Positions 1 through 8,800 of a stretch of DNA of 35,173 nucleotides are shown here, one piece after another. The notes under the pieces were generated by a model, which worked only from the letters and a program-made list of their open reading frames with translations, did not search any database and was not told the origin of the DNA. The stretch spans positions 1-35,173 of the forward strand of contig DRMV01000038.1 in the NCBI GenBank assembly GCA_011322445.1, in the 5' to 3' direction. The DNA comes from Chloroflexota bacterium (GTDB taxonomy: Bacteria; Chloroflexota; Anaerolineae; Anaerolineales; DRMV01). A program made the position numbers and the translations under genes. How positions within the stretch are numbered: the stretch's first letter is position 1; each line of letters opens with the position of its first letter.

Positions 1-1
1 G

Positions 2-1015
2 ACGGCGCTGCCCACGGCTACCCCGCTGCCCACGGCGACCCTGCCCGCAGGGCCGGTAGTGGTGCCCACGTCCACGCCCACGGCGACGGCGGCGCCGCAC
101 ACGGGCAGCAACGCCCCGCCGCAGGCGCCCGCCGCGCCCAACAGCGGCGGGAACCCCGGCAGCGGGCCGGTGGTGGTGGACACTACGGCGCATGTTACCA
201 CCTCGCCGCCCGAAGCCCCGCGGCGGCCCTTGGGCAACCTGCCCCTGTGGGGCGGGGCGGCAGCGGCGTTTCTCGCGGCCTGGGCGGCGTATGCCCGGCG
301 CAAACGGCTGCAACATGCGATAGAAGAAGCCCGTGAACGCGCCGCACGGGCGGCAAGGCTGGCCGCGCAGCGGATGAAAGCCGCCGCGTTGATTGCCGCG
401 GTGGCAAGCGCCCAGGCCAGGAAGAAGACATCCAAGAGTGGCAGCAGCGATGACGGTGATGAAGACCCGCCGTCAGAGAATGCTACCCTTCCGCACGCCG
501 GCAAAACCCATTTGCTGCTCGACGGCGAAGTGCCGTTGGAGGAGGCCGCCACAGGCCGCACGCCGCAGCCGGGGCCAACGAAGCCCGATGGCTCTTACAC
601 CCCGCATGGCCTGCGAAAAGGGTATGTGACCGAGAGACCGGTAGACCTTGCTTCGTGGAAACAGGCCGACTATGGGCAAATGGCCCACGCGCACGAGGTG
701 GCAGCCACGTCTGCTGACAAGGTGCTCGAACCTTTTTCAGTGCCTGACTCTGCATCCATGCGAGATTTTTTTGGATGCCTTGGACGGTGGAAGAGACGTC
801 TTTATTGGCGGTACAACTGCTGCACGAGCCGCGTGGCGCATGTTCAAACCATTTTCCCATGTCCCAACATGGGGAGAAATCTCCCTGGCTCAACTCAATC
901 GGGATGCTGCCCGAGGCACCGTTACATCACCGGAAGAATACATCCAAAGATTGAATGCTATCCCCGACGAAACCAGCAAGCGCATCAACTATACGGAACT
1001 TGCCGAATTCTCTGA
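2..1015 (+). CDS. 5'-truncated Pro/Thr-rich membrane protein, N-terminal part (frameshifted)
   Basis: The reading frame is open from base 2, so the true start lies outside the window. The visible part begins with a Pro/Thr/Ala-rich low-complexity linker (bases 2-220), typical of a wall or extracellular spacer. One transmembrane helix follows at about bases 234-300 (GGAAAAFLAAWAAY), then a basic, Ala/Arg-rich helical stretch (RRKRLQHAIEEARERAAR) and a charged linker. This suggests an outside-to-inside single-pass protein with a large missing extracellular domain. The frame is broken at a run of seven T at 766-772: with six T the protein would continue as DFLDALDGG into the frame ending at 1550. 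As written, it runs on through 243 bases of out-of-frame sequence to 1015. GC content is very high up to about base 700 and then falls. I do not recognise the family. Confidence 0.6.
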   Translation, partial: TALPTATPLPTATLPAGPVVVPTSTPTATAAPHTGSNAPPQAPAAPNSGGNPGSGPVVVDTTAHVTTSPPEAPRRPLGNLPLWGGAAAAFLAAWAAYARRKRLQHAIEEARERAARAARLAAQRMKAAALIAAVASAQARKKTSKSGSSDDGDEDPPSENATLPHAGKTHLLLDGEVPLEEAATGRTPQPGPTKPDGSYTPHGLRKGYVTERPVDLASWKQADYGQMAHAHEVAATSADKVLEPFSVPDSASMRDFFGCLGRWKRRLYWRYNCCTSRVAHVQTIFPCPNMGRNLPGSTQSGCCPRHRYITGRIHPKIECYPRRNQQAHQLYGTCRIL

Positions 1016-1550
1016 CGGTATGCGTACGTTTTCGGAAGGTGCACTAAACCTTACACCTTTGGCTTTGCAACTTTACGGCCAATCAATACAGGATACTCAC
1101 CCGGAAACTGCCCGCGATGTGCTGGGGGCAGGAGGCACATTAGACGGTTTGCTCAATATCCGCCAAGGCTTTTCGCAGGCGTATGGTACATTTCAAGGAG
1201 TGGATTGGCTTGGGAGAATGCTCCGCTCGCCCCTTGGCAAACCTTTAGTACTGATACAAGGCCTTGTTGGGGCTATTGACTATGTAAGTGGGGCAAAGCG
1301 ACTCGTAACGGACCCTACCATTGCCCCTTACACCTCAAGGAGTACTTGGACAGAGCGAGTGGGTGTAGCGACGCAAGCGATTGGCGGTGCGTTTCTAACT
1401 GCGGGGGCGGCAGTCGCTTTGTTTGGGGGGCCGCCAGGTGTCGCCGTTGGAGGCGTGCTACTAACTGCTGGCTTAGCATTTGAGGGTGCTGGGCTTGTAA
1501 TGCAGAACTGGAAGTGGATTACTGATACAGTGAAGAACATCATGCCATAG
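771..1550 (+). CDS. C-terminal part of the same protein, shifted frame; Gly/Ala-rich hydrophobic tail
   Basis: This is the continuation of the preceding gene in the +1 frame after the T7 run, reading LDALDGGRDVFIGG onward to a stop at 1548-1550. The frame is also open upstream to 648, but that part is the shadow of the N-terminal frame. The polypeptide is about 260 residues of ordinary globular sequence, ending in two Gly/Ala/Val-rich hydrophobic segments joined by a GGPPG turn (bases about 1366-1500). These look like a membrane hairpin of the sort seen in pore-forming or channel-like domains. By eye the composition is near 45-50% GC, clearly lower than the first part. The next gene starts 13 bases later. 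Function unknown; an effector or toxin-like tip is only a hypothesis, based on the composition switch and the small unknown genes downstream. Confidence 0.6.
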   Translation: MDALDGGRDVFIGGTTAARAAWRMFKPFSHVPTWGEISLAQLNRDAARGTVTSPEEYIQRLNAIPDETSKRINYTELAEFSDGMRTFSEGALNLTPLALQLYGQSIQDTHPETARDVLGAGGTLDGLLNIRQGFSQAYGTFQGVDWLGRMLRSPLGKPLVLIQGLVGAIDYVSGAKRLVTDPTIAPYTSRSTWTERVGVATQAIGGAFLTAGAAVALFGGPPGVAVGGVLLTAGLAFEGAGLVMQNWKWITDTVKNIMP

Positions 1551-1563
1551 GCAGGAGTGCAAC

Positions 1564-2742
1564 ATGCATTCTCTTAAAACTGCAGAGGACTACTTTGAAG
1601 AATTTCGCCGATTGAGCGAACAACCGGTTCGAAAACGGGCCAAAGGCATCAGTTTCAATCGCATTGGTTTTTGGAGTATCAACACGTTTTTGGTGGCTGC
1701 AGGAATAAGCGCGCCTCTATTGCTGCGTATACGCGCGCGTTCCTACTTGTTTTTTTTATTGGTAGGATATGTGGTAGTGTGGTTTGTATGGGGGCTTCCT
1801 GAGTACTTCTACCATCAAGAAAAGCGACGCAAACGCTACCTGTGCAGAAAATATCCGGTCGTTTTCAAAGCCATCAGGGCTTTGCGCGAGAAAGGGGAAG
1901 CCACTTCCTACGATGCACCTCCCCTTCACATTGACGGAGAACCATATTTCCTGGTCAGTTACTTTTTCCGACAGCCCTGGTGGCAAATCAGGCCCTGGGT
2001 CAAATTGCGAGGCTGGATCGTGTTCGACAAACAGGGCTGCGCAATTCAGGATCCTTTTCTCTTTGCGAAGGCTTTCGTCACCATGATGCATGCCGACCTC
2101 GGTGCCGTGGAAACGCAAAAAAGGCAGGGCGGGGAATACGGGGAACTCCGTTTTGCCTTGCGCAAATATCTACCGCGGGCAGAACGGCTTTTTAAGCAGC
2201 AGAATTTTTTCCTGAAGAAAGGTTTGACGTATCAACAGACGTTCATCAACGCTCGTTTTCCCCTTTACTATCAAGCCGTTAGGGACGCCATGCTGTTTTA
2301 CGAAGCCAACAAAAAATTCCTGGAGGCTATTGGATATAGTTTTGGGCTGGAATTCTGGTACGAAGACGCCGTCCATGCGGAGAAAGTGCGGCGGGCATTT
2401 GGAGAATACATGCGTCTGAAGTACGAAAAAGAACTCACCGACACCTTGCAAAGGCTGGTAGAAATCTGGAAAGAATTGCCGCGGCATAAATCTCCGAGGA
2501 AATATGTATTGGACTTGTTTGCGCGAACACTCCACCAAGTCCTGCGGCTAACCTACTATGCGTTGGATAGCGGCATTCCCACAGTATCAGAATGGCAAGC
2601 CTATGTATCGCGATTGGAAGTCGCCCGGCATAAAGGGATACCCGTGTTGGAGAAAGCGCCATTGCCTGAGGAGTATCCCTTCAAAGGGGTGCTGTATCAC
2701 GATGACCCATGGAAAAAGAAAGAGAAAGACACGAGCCAATAG
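1564..2742 (+). CDS. Unrecognised two-helix membrane protein, 392 aa
   Basis: It begins with ATG at 1564 behind GGCAGGAG, 13 bases after the preceding stop, so it is probably co-transcribed. Residues 1-33 are charged. Two hydrophobic helices follow at about residues 36-54 and 60-78, the second rich in aromatic residues (FLLVGYVVVWFVWG). The remaining 310 residues look soluble, helical and rich in Lys/Arg/Glu/Tyr/Phe, ending in a lysine-rich tail. The orientation is probably a short N-terminal tail and a long C-terminal domain on the same, cytoplasmic, side. No catalytic motif is recognised. Lying right behind a gene with a composition-shifted C-terminus, it could be a partner or immunity-type protein, but this is positional inference only. 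Codon use is AT-richer than in the genes beyond 5.9 kb. Confidence 0.75.
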   Translation: MHSLKTAEDYFEEFRRLSEQPVRKRAKGISFNRIGFWSINTFLVAAGISAPLLLRIRARSYLFFLLVGYVVVWFVWGLPEYFYHQEKRRKRYLCRKYPVVFKAIRALREKGEATSYDAPPLHIDGEPYFLVSYFFRQPWWQIRPWVKLRGWIVFDKQGCAIQDPFLFAKAFVTMMHADLGAVETQKRQGGEYGELRFALRKYLPRAERLFKQQNFFLKKGLTYQQTFINARFPLYYQAVRDAMLFYEANKKFLEAIGYSFGLEFWYEDAVHAEKVRRAFGEYMRLKYEKELTDTLQRLVEIWKELPRHKSPRKYVLDLFARTLHQVLRLTYYALDSGIPTVSEWQAYVSRLEVARHKGIPVLEKAPLPEEYPFKGVLYHDDPWKKKEKDTSQ

Positions 2743-2830
2743 TGCCACAAGGCAAGCCCCAGATCGCGAGCATGGCAAAGTAAGAGGCCAAACCGCCACC
2801 AGCCTATCAGACCCACCCAAAATCGCTACC

Positions 2831-3145
2831 ATGAAAATCCGCCTTTCTCTATCTTCGCTGATACTGCTTTCTCTTATGGTCTCTTGCTTCCTCCTATGGT
2901 TTGGGGGAATTGGATATTTTCTCCTTTTACTCACCATGACCCATTGGATTGCAGGGATTCCTATTTTAGCCCCTGAAAGATTCCCCCTTCGGAACACCAA
3001 ATGGTCTCCAAGAGATACTTATACGAATCCCGTGAAATTCGCATGGGTGGTCACAGGAATCTTCTGGTTGTTTCTCACCTTTTACGCCTTCAAAGAAGCA
3101 AATGCATCTTTATCACAAATTCTCTTGATTGCCCTACACCATTGA
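2831..3145 (+). CDS. Small membrane protein, 104 aa
   Basis: I chose ATG at 2831 (MKIRLSLSSLILLSL) because the upstream extension of the same frame overlaps the preceding gene and is not membrane-like. There is no strong ribosome-binding site, so the start is moderately certain. The protein has about three hydrophobic segments: residues 5-24, 26-46 and 70-88 (FAWVVTGIFWLFLTFYAF). A short polar loop lies between the second and third. The family is not recognised. It lies 88 bases after the 392-aa membrane protein and before another membrane-anchored protein, so four consecutive island genes encode membrane-associated products. Confidence 0.6.
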   Translation: MKIRLSLSSLILLSLMVSCFLLWFGGIGYFLLLLTMTHWIAGIPILAPERFPLRNTKWSPRDTYTNPVKFAWVVTGIFWLFLTFYAFKEANASLSQILLIALHH

Positions 3146-3153
3146 GGAAAACT

Positions 3154-3267
3154 ATGTATTTGGGTGAGAGACAACGGCGCTCTTCTTCATTCCAAAACGA
3201 CAACAAACCTGACACCGTGACTTCCGCGCCTGAACGTAGCATTCAATGCCAAGATGGAAGCAGTTAG
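3154..3267 (+). CDS. Possible 37-aa ORF
   Basis: A short frame starts with ATG at 3154, eight bases after the previous stop, behind GAGGAAAAC, and ends nine bases before the next start codon. The product (MYLGERQRRSSSFQNDNK and so on) is polar and Ser/Gln-rich with no domain. The tight spacing and the ribosome-binding site favour translation. Its length and bland sequence leave open that it is a spacer or gene remnant. Confidence 0.3.
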   Translation: MYLGERQRRSSSFQNDNKPDTVTSAPERSIQCQDGSS

Positions 3268-3276
3268 GAGAGCACA

Positions 3277-4428
3277 ATGCGATTCTCACTGAGGGACATT
3301 GTTACCTTTGCTACAGTTGCTTTACTGGCAATGTTCATAGCAGCAACTTTGTTGGTTGTGGCAGCAGGGGGATATTCCTCACTTTCTTCACCGCGTTCTT
3401 CTTCTGCCCCACACCCGCCTGCGGCATTGTGGTCTGTAGATACAGAAGAGAAGGTACTCGCTGTTAGTACTGCGGGAGATCTGGTTTTTGTTTCCACCTC
3501 CCAGAGCGCCCGTGCGCTAAACCTCAACACAGGGGAAGAGATATGGCGTTTTCCTCGTTACACAGGGCAAAATATAGCGCCTTTATTGTGTGGCGGCATT
3601 GTGGTTTTTCCAAAACTGGATTCCTCGCTAATGGCTTTTGATGCTCAGAAAGGTTATCTGTTATGGCAAAATACGATGCCCCATGACGATACTTCGTCTC
3701 GCATCGTTTCTATGGCCTGTGGCCAAAATATCCTTGTTGTGGTGCGACGGTTTGGGCCGGTAGTGGCTTATAGCCTCGCTACCGGCAAAGAGATCTGGCG
3801 CTATCCGCTCTCGCTGCGGGCAAGTGTCGACATCGCGATAGATTCGTCTGTCGTTTACGTCCCCGCGATTTACCAGGGGGTATTTGCAATAAACATCAAG
3901 AATGGCAATCTCATCCATCATTTTGCTATCAGAGACGCCTATAAAGCAAAGGTCATTGACCATCGTGTTTGCGTTGCTGTTGGACAGCGCAAAAACGTTT
4001 ATGTGGTTGTCTTGAGTGAGGCCGGGAAGGTTTTAGGGGAAATACCACTTGGAGATGAAACCGACGTGGACACCATCAGCATTCATCAACATTCCATTCT
4101 CTTTTCTACTGGGAAATCTGTCGCAAGTGTATCCTTCCCTCAAGGACACACTCATTGGATTTACGAAAGCATCGAAGGACGCGTCCGACACGCCCCTCAA
4201 ACGACCGACGGGTTGGTGTTTTTTCGAGACGCTTACAATTTATATATACTTCAGGAAAGCAATGGTATGCTACAAGAGAAAATTCCGCTGGGAAATGGTC
4301 GGTGGCAAGATTTTTTCTTGTTATCTTACCCTGTGCCGGTGGTCGCGAAGCAGTCGCGGAATTCCTGTATTATTGTCTCATCACAGAATTGGGTGAAATG
4401 CTACCCGGTTTTTTCATCTGCCCCATAA
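3277..4428 (+). CDS. Membrane-anchored PQQ-like beta-propeller protein, 383 aa
   Basis: ATG at 3277 follows AGGAGAGCACA. Residues 9-31 form a hydrophobic anchor or uncleaved signal, followed by a Ser/Pro linker. From residue 50 there are repeated propeller blades with the PQQ-repeat pattern (A-x-D/N-x-x-T/N-G-x-x-x-W): ARALNLNTGEEIWRF (79-92), LMAFDAQKGYLLWQ (118-131), VVAYSLATGKEIWRY (162-176) and a weaker FAINIKNGNLIHHF (203-216). This is the fold of BamB and PQQ-dependent dehydrogenases, but I see no lipobox or cofactor or catalytic residues, so it is better read as an extracytoplasmic binding or scaffold propeller. It is the most recognisable member of the island cluster. GC is lower than in the flanking core genes. 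Confidence 0.8.
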   Translation: MRFSLRDIVTFATVALLAMFIAATLLVVAAGGYSSLSSPRSSSAPHPPAALWSVDTEEKVLAVSTAGDLVFVSTSQSARALNLNTGEEIWRFPRYTGQNIAPLLCGGIVVFPKLDSSLMAFDAQKGYLLWQNTMPHDDTSSRIVSMACGQNILVVVRRFGPVVAYSLATGKEIWRYPLSLRASVDIAIDSSVVYVPAIYQGVFAINIKNGNLIHHFAIRDAYKAKVIDHRVCVAVGQRKNVYVVVLSEAGKVLGEIPLGDETDVDTISIHQHSILFSTGKSVASVSFPQGHTHWIYESIEGRVRHAPQTTDGLVFFRDAYNLYILQESNGMLQEKIPLGNGRWQDFFLLSYPVPVVAKQSRNSCIIVSSQNWVKCYPVFSSAP

Positions 4429-4459
4429 GCAATTTTTATGTCTGTGGGGGTTTCACTCT

Positions 4460-4568
4460 TTGAAAAGCGTATGACGCCCTTGATATGGGCGATCCAACGG
4501 GAGTGGTTGGACAATTTCTTGGCGCTTTAGTAAAGGCAGGGCGCTTGCCACCAGGGCTTGGCTCTTAA
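4460..4568 (+). pseudogene. Possible remnant of a C-terminal coding tail
   Basis: The 190 bases between the propeller gene and the next ORF contain a short frame closed by a stop at 4566-4568. It reads like real protein: KAYDALDMGDPTGVVGQF, then LGALVKAGRLPPGLGS. There is no credible start other than an ATG at 4485 without a good ribosome-binding site, and an in-frame stop (TGA at about 4460) lies just upstream. It may be the left-over 3' end of a displaced gene. The YDALDMG stretch loosely resembles FLDALDGG at the composition switch of the first gene, but seven residues are too few to prove relatedness. Confidence 0.25.
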
Positions 4569-4825
4569 TATACAGCCTCGCGAAAGGATTTACTGGCAAA
4601 AAGTGCCATAGGAGAAAAATGATGCCCTTGTTTGTATACTTACTCTCCATTCTATGGTGGCTTTTCTTCTTTTGGCAAATGGGTAAAGCGGAAAAGATTT
4701 GTAAGGAAGAAAATGACCGTGTGCCTTGGGCTTTGTCTCCCACAAGCTGGTTAATGTTCTGGATACGCTCTATAAGTTGGGGCAAGGCAAGAGCCAGGGA
4801 CTACGCAGACGCAAGGAAAGACATA

Positions 4826-5765
4826 GAGTCTATCCGAAAAAAGCCAAATCGTGCACAATGGAGGCAGCAGCGAATAACACGAAGGCCAAATAGTTCTCTG
4901 GTTTTTTGCACCAACGAGTGCGAACGCTCCGGCGTTTCACTAACCATTTCAAGATGCGCTCAACGACCCAGCGTCGGGCTGGGTAGAGGGTTTCGCCGGG
5001 TGGTAAGGCCTCCACAACCGGTTCTCCGCGTCGGCGACGATGCTTGATGTGAGCCACATAGCGTTCTTGGAGCACAAATTGATGAACATCAGGGTAATTG
5101 TATCCCTTGTCAGCGCACAAATGTTGCTCCACCGTAGGCCGACGAACCACAATGGAGAAGACCTGTTCATCCACGAACCATTTGTCGTGCTGGTTGGCTC
5201 CGCTGATGTAGACGGCCAACGGTGCCCTGCGTTGGTCAACGAGAATGTAGATCTCGCTATCTCTCTTGCCGCGGTCGGTGGGGTTCCTTCCCGTTTGCGC
5301 CCCGCCTAAAGGGGCTGGAACGCTGCTTTTACTGTCTACTTTGCCACTTCCAAGCGATGCGCCGTCCTCGGGCATAGTACCGCACGATGCAGCGTAGGGC
5401 GCTCCCAACGGCCTTCGCGTTGCCAGGTTTGAAACCGCTCATGCAACACACTGCTGGAGACACCAAACCAATCCCGATGTACCGCTTTCCATTGACAGCC
5501 TGTCCACAACACATACTAAATCTCATTGAGGACACGACGGTTGTCTACACGGGGCCGCCCACGCTTCTTTTGCTTAGGTGGCTTAGGAAGTTCGCGCTCG
5601 AGAATGCGCCACAGATTTCTTGGCACACGAAAATAGTCCGGACTGGTTGGTTTTGTGTTAGGATTTTTTACGCATAGCGTAACCTCGCTAAAGTGGTGTT
5701 GGGATACCCTTTTTAGCAGGTTACGCTTGCTTTTTCAACCCTTTCCGTTTTTTCGGATAGACTCT
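4826..5765 (-). mobile_element. IS5-family-like insertion sequence, 940 bp, decayed copy
   Basis: The element is bounded by inverted repeats: GAGTCTATCCGAAAAAA at the left end (4826-4842) and its complement at the right end (TTTTTTCGGATAGACTCT to 5765). It is flanked by a TA duplication at 4824-4825 and 5766-5767. TA targets and roughly 900-bp elements with one DDE transposase fit the IS5 family (IS1031/IS427-like groups). The right-hand repeat has one more terminal base than the left. The transposase reads leftward and its stop codon lies inside the left inverted repeat. A second copy begins at 35032; over the 141 comparable bases I count 14 mismatches, so the two are related but not recent twins. 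Confidence 0.85.
4830..5680 (-). pseudogene. Transposase pseudogene, IS5/DDE type
   Basis: The C-terminal 192 residues (frame 4830-5408) carry family motifs: PLGGAQTGRNPTDRGKR, YISGANQHDKW (first catalytic Asp region), CADKGYNYPDV (second Asp) and ARRWVVERILKWLVKRRS (Glu region), then the usual RTRWCKKPENYLA. The N-terminal half is broken. The NTKPTSPDYFRVPRNLWRIL segment is out of frame with the only plausible ATG (5675) because of an A6 run (5664-5669). An in-frame TAG lies at 5516-5518 between LNEI and YVLWTGCQWKAVH. Two further frame changes separate this from IAWKWQS and from VDSKSSVPAPLGG. Some IS5 members use programmed frameshifting, but this many lesions point to a dead gene or to indel errors in the assembly. 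Confidence 0.8.
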
Positions 5766-5840
5766 TACGCTATTTTGTCAACCCAAGATGAAACGGTTAC
5801 CTCCCCACCCTCTCACTCTCGCGACTTCCCCTAACAGGTT

Positions 5841-5846
5841 TATAAT
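5841..5846 (+). promoter_or_regulatory. Candidate -10 box for the nuclease gene
   Basis: TATAAT at 5841-5846 lies 37 bases before the chosen start of the nuclease gene. The bases at the usual -35 distance (CTCGCG) do not resemble TTGACA, so only the -10 is supported. Confidence 0.4.
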
Positions 5847-5883
5847 TTCTCCATAACCTTTGTCTTCTCGGGAGAGAACCCCC

Positions 5884-8800
5884 ATGCGTCGTTTTCTGCA
5901 ACCTGCATCCTGCAACTCACATTATGTTCCCCGCGCCCTGCGCGTTGCAACGTGGATCCTTCTTGCCTTCCTTGCGGTAGCGTTGGCTGCTTGCGGCCCC
6001 AACACCCCCGCGCCCCCCACGGCCGCACCCGCAACGGCCACGCCAGCCGTTGCTGCAGCAGACCATCTCGTCATCGCACAGGTTATGGCCGGGGTGGACG
6101 GCGACAACAACCACGACTTCATCGTGCTCTACAACCCCACCGGCCAGATCGTCGACCTGCAGGGCTGGTCGCTGTGGTATCGGCTGGACGACAAAGCAAA
6201 GCCGCAATTGCTCTACTGCTGGCAGGAGCACGCCCTGGTGCCGCCCGGCGGCCATTACCTGCTGGCACACACCGGCGAAGACGTCGGCCTGACGCCCGAC
6301 GCCACCTTCGAGACGCCCATCGTGCCGCCGCGGGGCGGCCTGCAACTGCGCACCACCGACGGCAAAGCGGTAGACAGCGTGGCGTGGGGCAGCAACGGCC
6401 CGGCCTCCTTTGCCGAGGGCCAGCCCGCGTCCGGCTTCCGCAACGGCGAGGCGCTCCTCCGCAAGCCGGGCGGGGCGCAGGGCAACGGGCAGGATACCGA
6501 CGACAACGCCGCCGACTTCCAGGTGGGCAAGCCCCAGCCCGCCAATACCGGCAGCCCGCTGGTGGCTGCTTACGCCCTGCCTGCCACCTTAGTGTGGAAA
6601 GCCCCGGCGCAGGTTAAGCCCGGCGCGACCTTCGACGCCCCCCTCGTGTTCACCAACACCGGCTCGCAGGCTTTGAAAGACATCACGGTGCGCTTTCCCA
6701 TCCCCGCGGGGCTGAAGGTGGCCGACCACGCCGCAGCCACGCCCACGGGCGGCGTGCTGGTGTGGCACATCGCCAGCCTGGAAGCCGGGAAACAAACCGC
6801 GCTGCCGCTCACTTTCCAGGCCCCGTGGACCTACCTCACTGCCCGCGCGAGCGGCTTTTACGCCCAGGCCGACAGCCGTTATGCCTTCGGTGCGCCGCAG
6901 GCCGTAGCCATCGGCGGCGGGGCGATTCCCATCGGCGTGGCGCGCACCCTGCCCCAGGGCACCGAAGTGATGGTGGAAGGCATCGCCACCATGTACACCG
7001 GCGGCTTCTACGCCGGCGGCGGTAACACCAAGTTCTATGTGCAGGACGATACCGGCGGCATCCAGATTCAGGTGTTTGGCGGCGCAGGGCAGATCGACGT
7101 GCCCATTGGCGCGAAAGTACAGGTGCGCGGCGTGATTGCTGTGTATCGCGGCGCGGTGCAGATTCAGCCCAAACAGGTGCCCGCCGACATCAAAATCCTC
7201 ACCGAAGCGGGTGTGCACGAGCCGAAGCCGCTGCCGGTTTCCCTCGAAGAAGCCGCTTCGCCCGAACTGGAAGGCCGCCTCGTAACCGTGCGCGGCACCG
7301 TCACCGCCCTGAGCGAGCATTCCTACAGTTACACCCTCACCCTCTCCGACGAAAGCGGCCACAACCTCGGCGTGTACATCGACAAGAATACCCAGGCCAA
7401 CCCGCTGGAGGTGCTGGAAGTCGGGCAGGACGCCCAACTGACCGGCATTCTGGAAGAACGCGACGGCAACATACAACTCTACCCCCGCCGCCAGAGCGAC
7501 ATCGTACCGCAGTACCCGCCGGTGCTCGCGCTGAGCGTGCAGGCGCCGCTGTATGTCAGGCCCGGCAAGCCCTTCACCGTGACGCTGACGGCGGCCAACC
7601 ACACCGCCGACGCGCTGAGCCACCTGCAAATCCGCCTGCCGCTGCCTGCGGGTGCGGCCTTCCAGCAGGCCGACCACGGCGGCGCGGTGGAAGGCGGTGC
7701 GGTGGTGTGGCGCCTTCCCACCCTGAAGGCCGGGCAGAAAATCAGCGTGGAAGCCACCCTCACGGCGACGGCCACGCAGGGGCACCTCGCCCTCGCCGGC
7801 TATCAGGCCACCGCCGACCAGTGGCAGCAGCCCGCCACCGGCCCGACACGCTTCGTTTTCCTCGGCAACACCGTGCCCATTTGGGCCATCCAGGGCGATG
7901 GCTTCAAATCGCCTTATCGCGGTGAGGAACTGACTACCGAAGGCGTGGTGACCGGCGTGTTTCCTGAGTTGGGCGGTTTCTTCATCCAGGATCTCAAGCC
8001 CGACGACGACCCCGACACCTCGGAAGGGTTGTTCGTCAGTATTCCGAAAACGCTGTGGCAGGCTGTGGGGTTGCAGAAGCCTGGCTTCGTGCAGCGGCTT
8101 TACGGCCACAAGGTGCAGGTCACGGGCACGGTGCGGGAAGCCTGGCAGCAGACGGTCATCGAACTGGCCTCAGCCGACGCCTTCACGGTGGAAGGCGAAG
8201 CCCCCGAACCCAGGCCCGTGACCCTCGACCCGCCCACCGACCCGCAGCAGGCCGAGGCGTATTACGAGCACCTGGAGGGCATGTTGGTGGCCGCGCCGCA
8301 GGAAGTCGTGGCCGTCGGCCCCACCAACCGCTACGGCGAAACGCCGGTCATCCCGCTGGCCGACCTGCAAGACCTGCCCGACGGCAGGCACATCCCCCGC
8401 GGGGCTGAAGATGGCTTCCTGATGTTCGTAGACGACGGTTCTTCGGCAGTGTACCGCTCGGCCAAAGGGATGCCCTATCGTGCCACCACAGGCGACCGCC
8501 TGAGCATTCCTGCCGGGCCGCTGGCCTACACTTACGGCGCGTACAAAATCGAGCCGCTGCAGGAACCCACGGTGGAAGCCGAGCCGCACAACCTTCAGCC
8601 GCTGCCAAAGACGCCCGCCGATGTGCTCAGCGTGATGACCTGGAACACCGAGAACTTTTTCGACGACCAGCCGCCCAACCCCAGCGACCCGCCGATGCCC
8701 ACGCCGCAGCAATATCACATCAGTGTGCAGAAGGTGGCTAACACCATCGCCGACGCGGGCTTCCCGCTGGTGGTGGGGCTGGAGGAAGTGGAAAACGTCC

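Larger units (their letters stand above)
4619..5791 (+). pseudogene. Small single-pass membrane protein gene interrupted by IS element
   Basis: ATG at 4619 (just after an adjacent ATG at 4618-4619 context, behind AGGAGAAAA) opens a frame with one strong membrane helix at residues 4-20 (LFVYLLSILWWLFFFWQ) and a basic, helical cytoplasmic part (KARARDYADARKDI). At 4826 the IS element begins, and the frame then runs into IS sequence. Deleting 4826-5765 and one copy of the TA duplication joins codon ATA (4823-4825) to CGC TAT TTT GTC AAC CCA AGA TGA (5768-5791) in frame. This gives a 76-aa protein ending in RYFVNPR. The exact in-frame repair shows the gene was intact before insertion. The family is unknown; the gene is the last of the + strand island cluster. 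Confidence 0.65.

Noticed and set aside
764-775. Programmed -1 frameshift at T-TTT-TTT
   Set aside because: A -1 slip would enter a frame reading WMPWTVEE; the frame that continues the protein requires a +1 shift.
4453-4785. 110-aa minus-strand frame between the propeller gene and the IS
   Set aside because: No ribosome-binding site, and it overlaps the small membrane gene whose frame is restored exactly when the IS is removed.
5040-5309. Plus-strand frames inside the IS element
   Set aside because: They are antisense to the transposase catalytic region and show no motifs.
6589-8109. 506-aa open frame on the minus strand inside the nuclease gene
   Set aside because: It is a shadow of a GC-rich gene: His/Gly/Arg-rich, no motifs, and the opposite strand has a coherent signal peptide and domain series.
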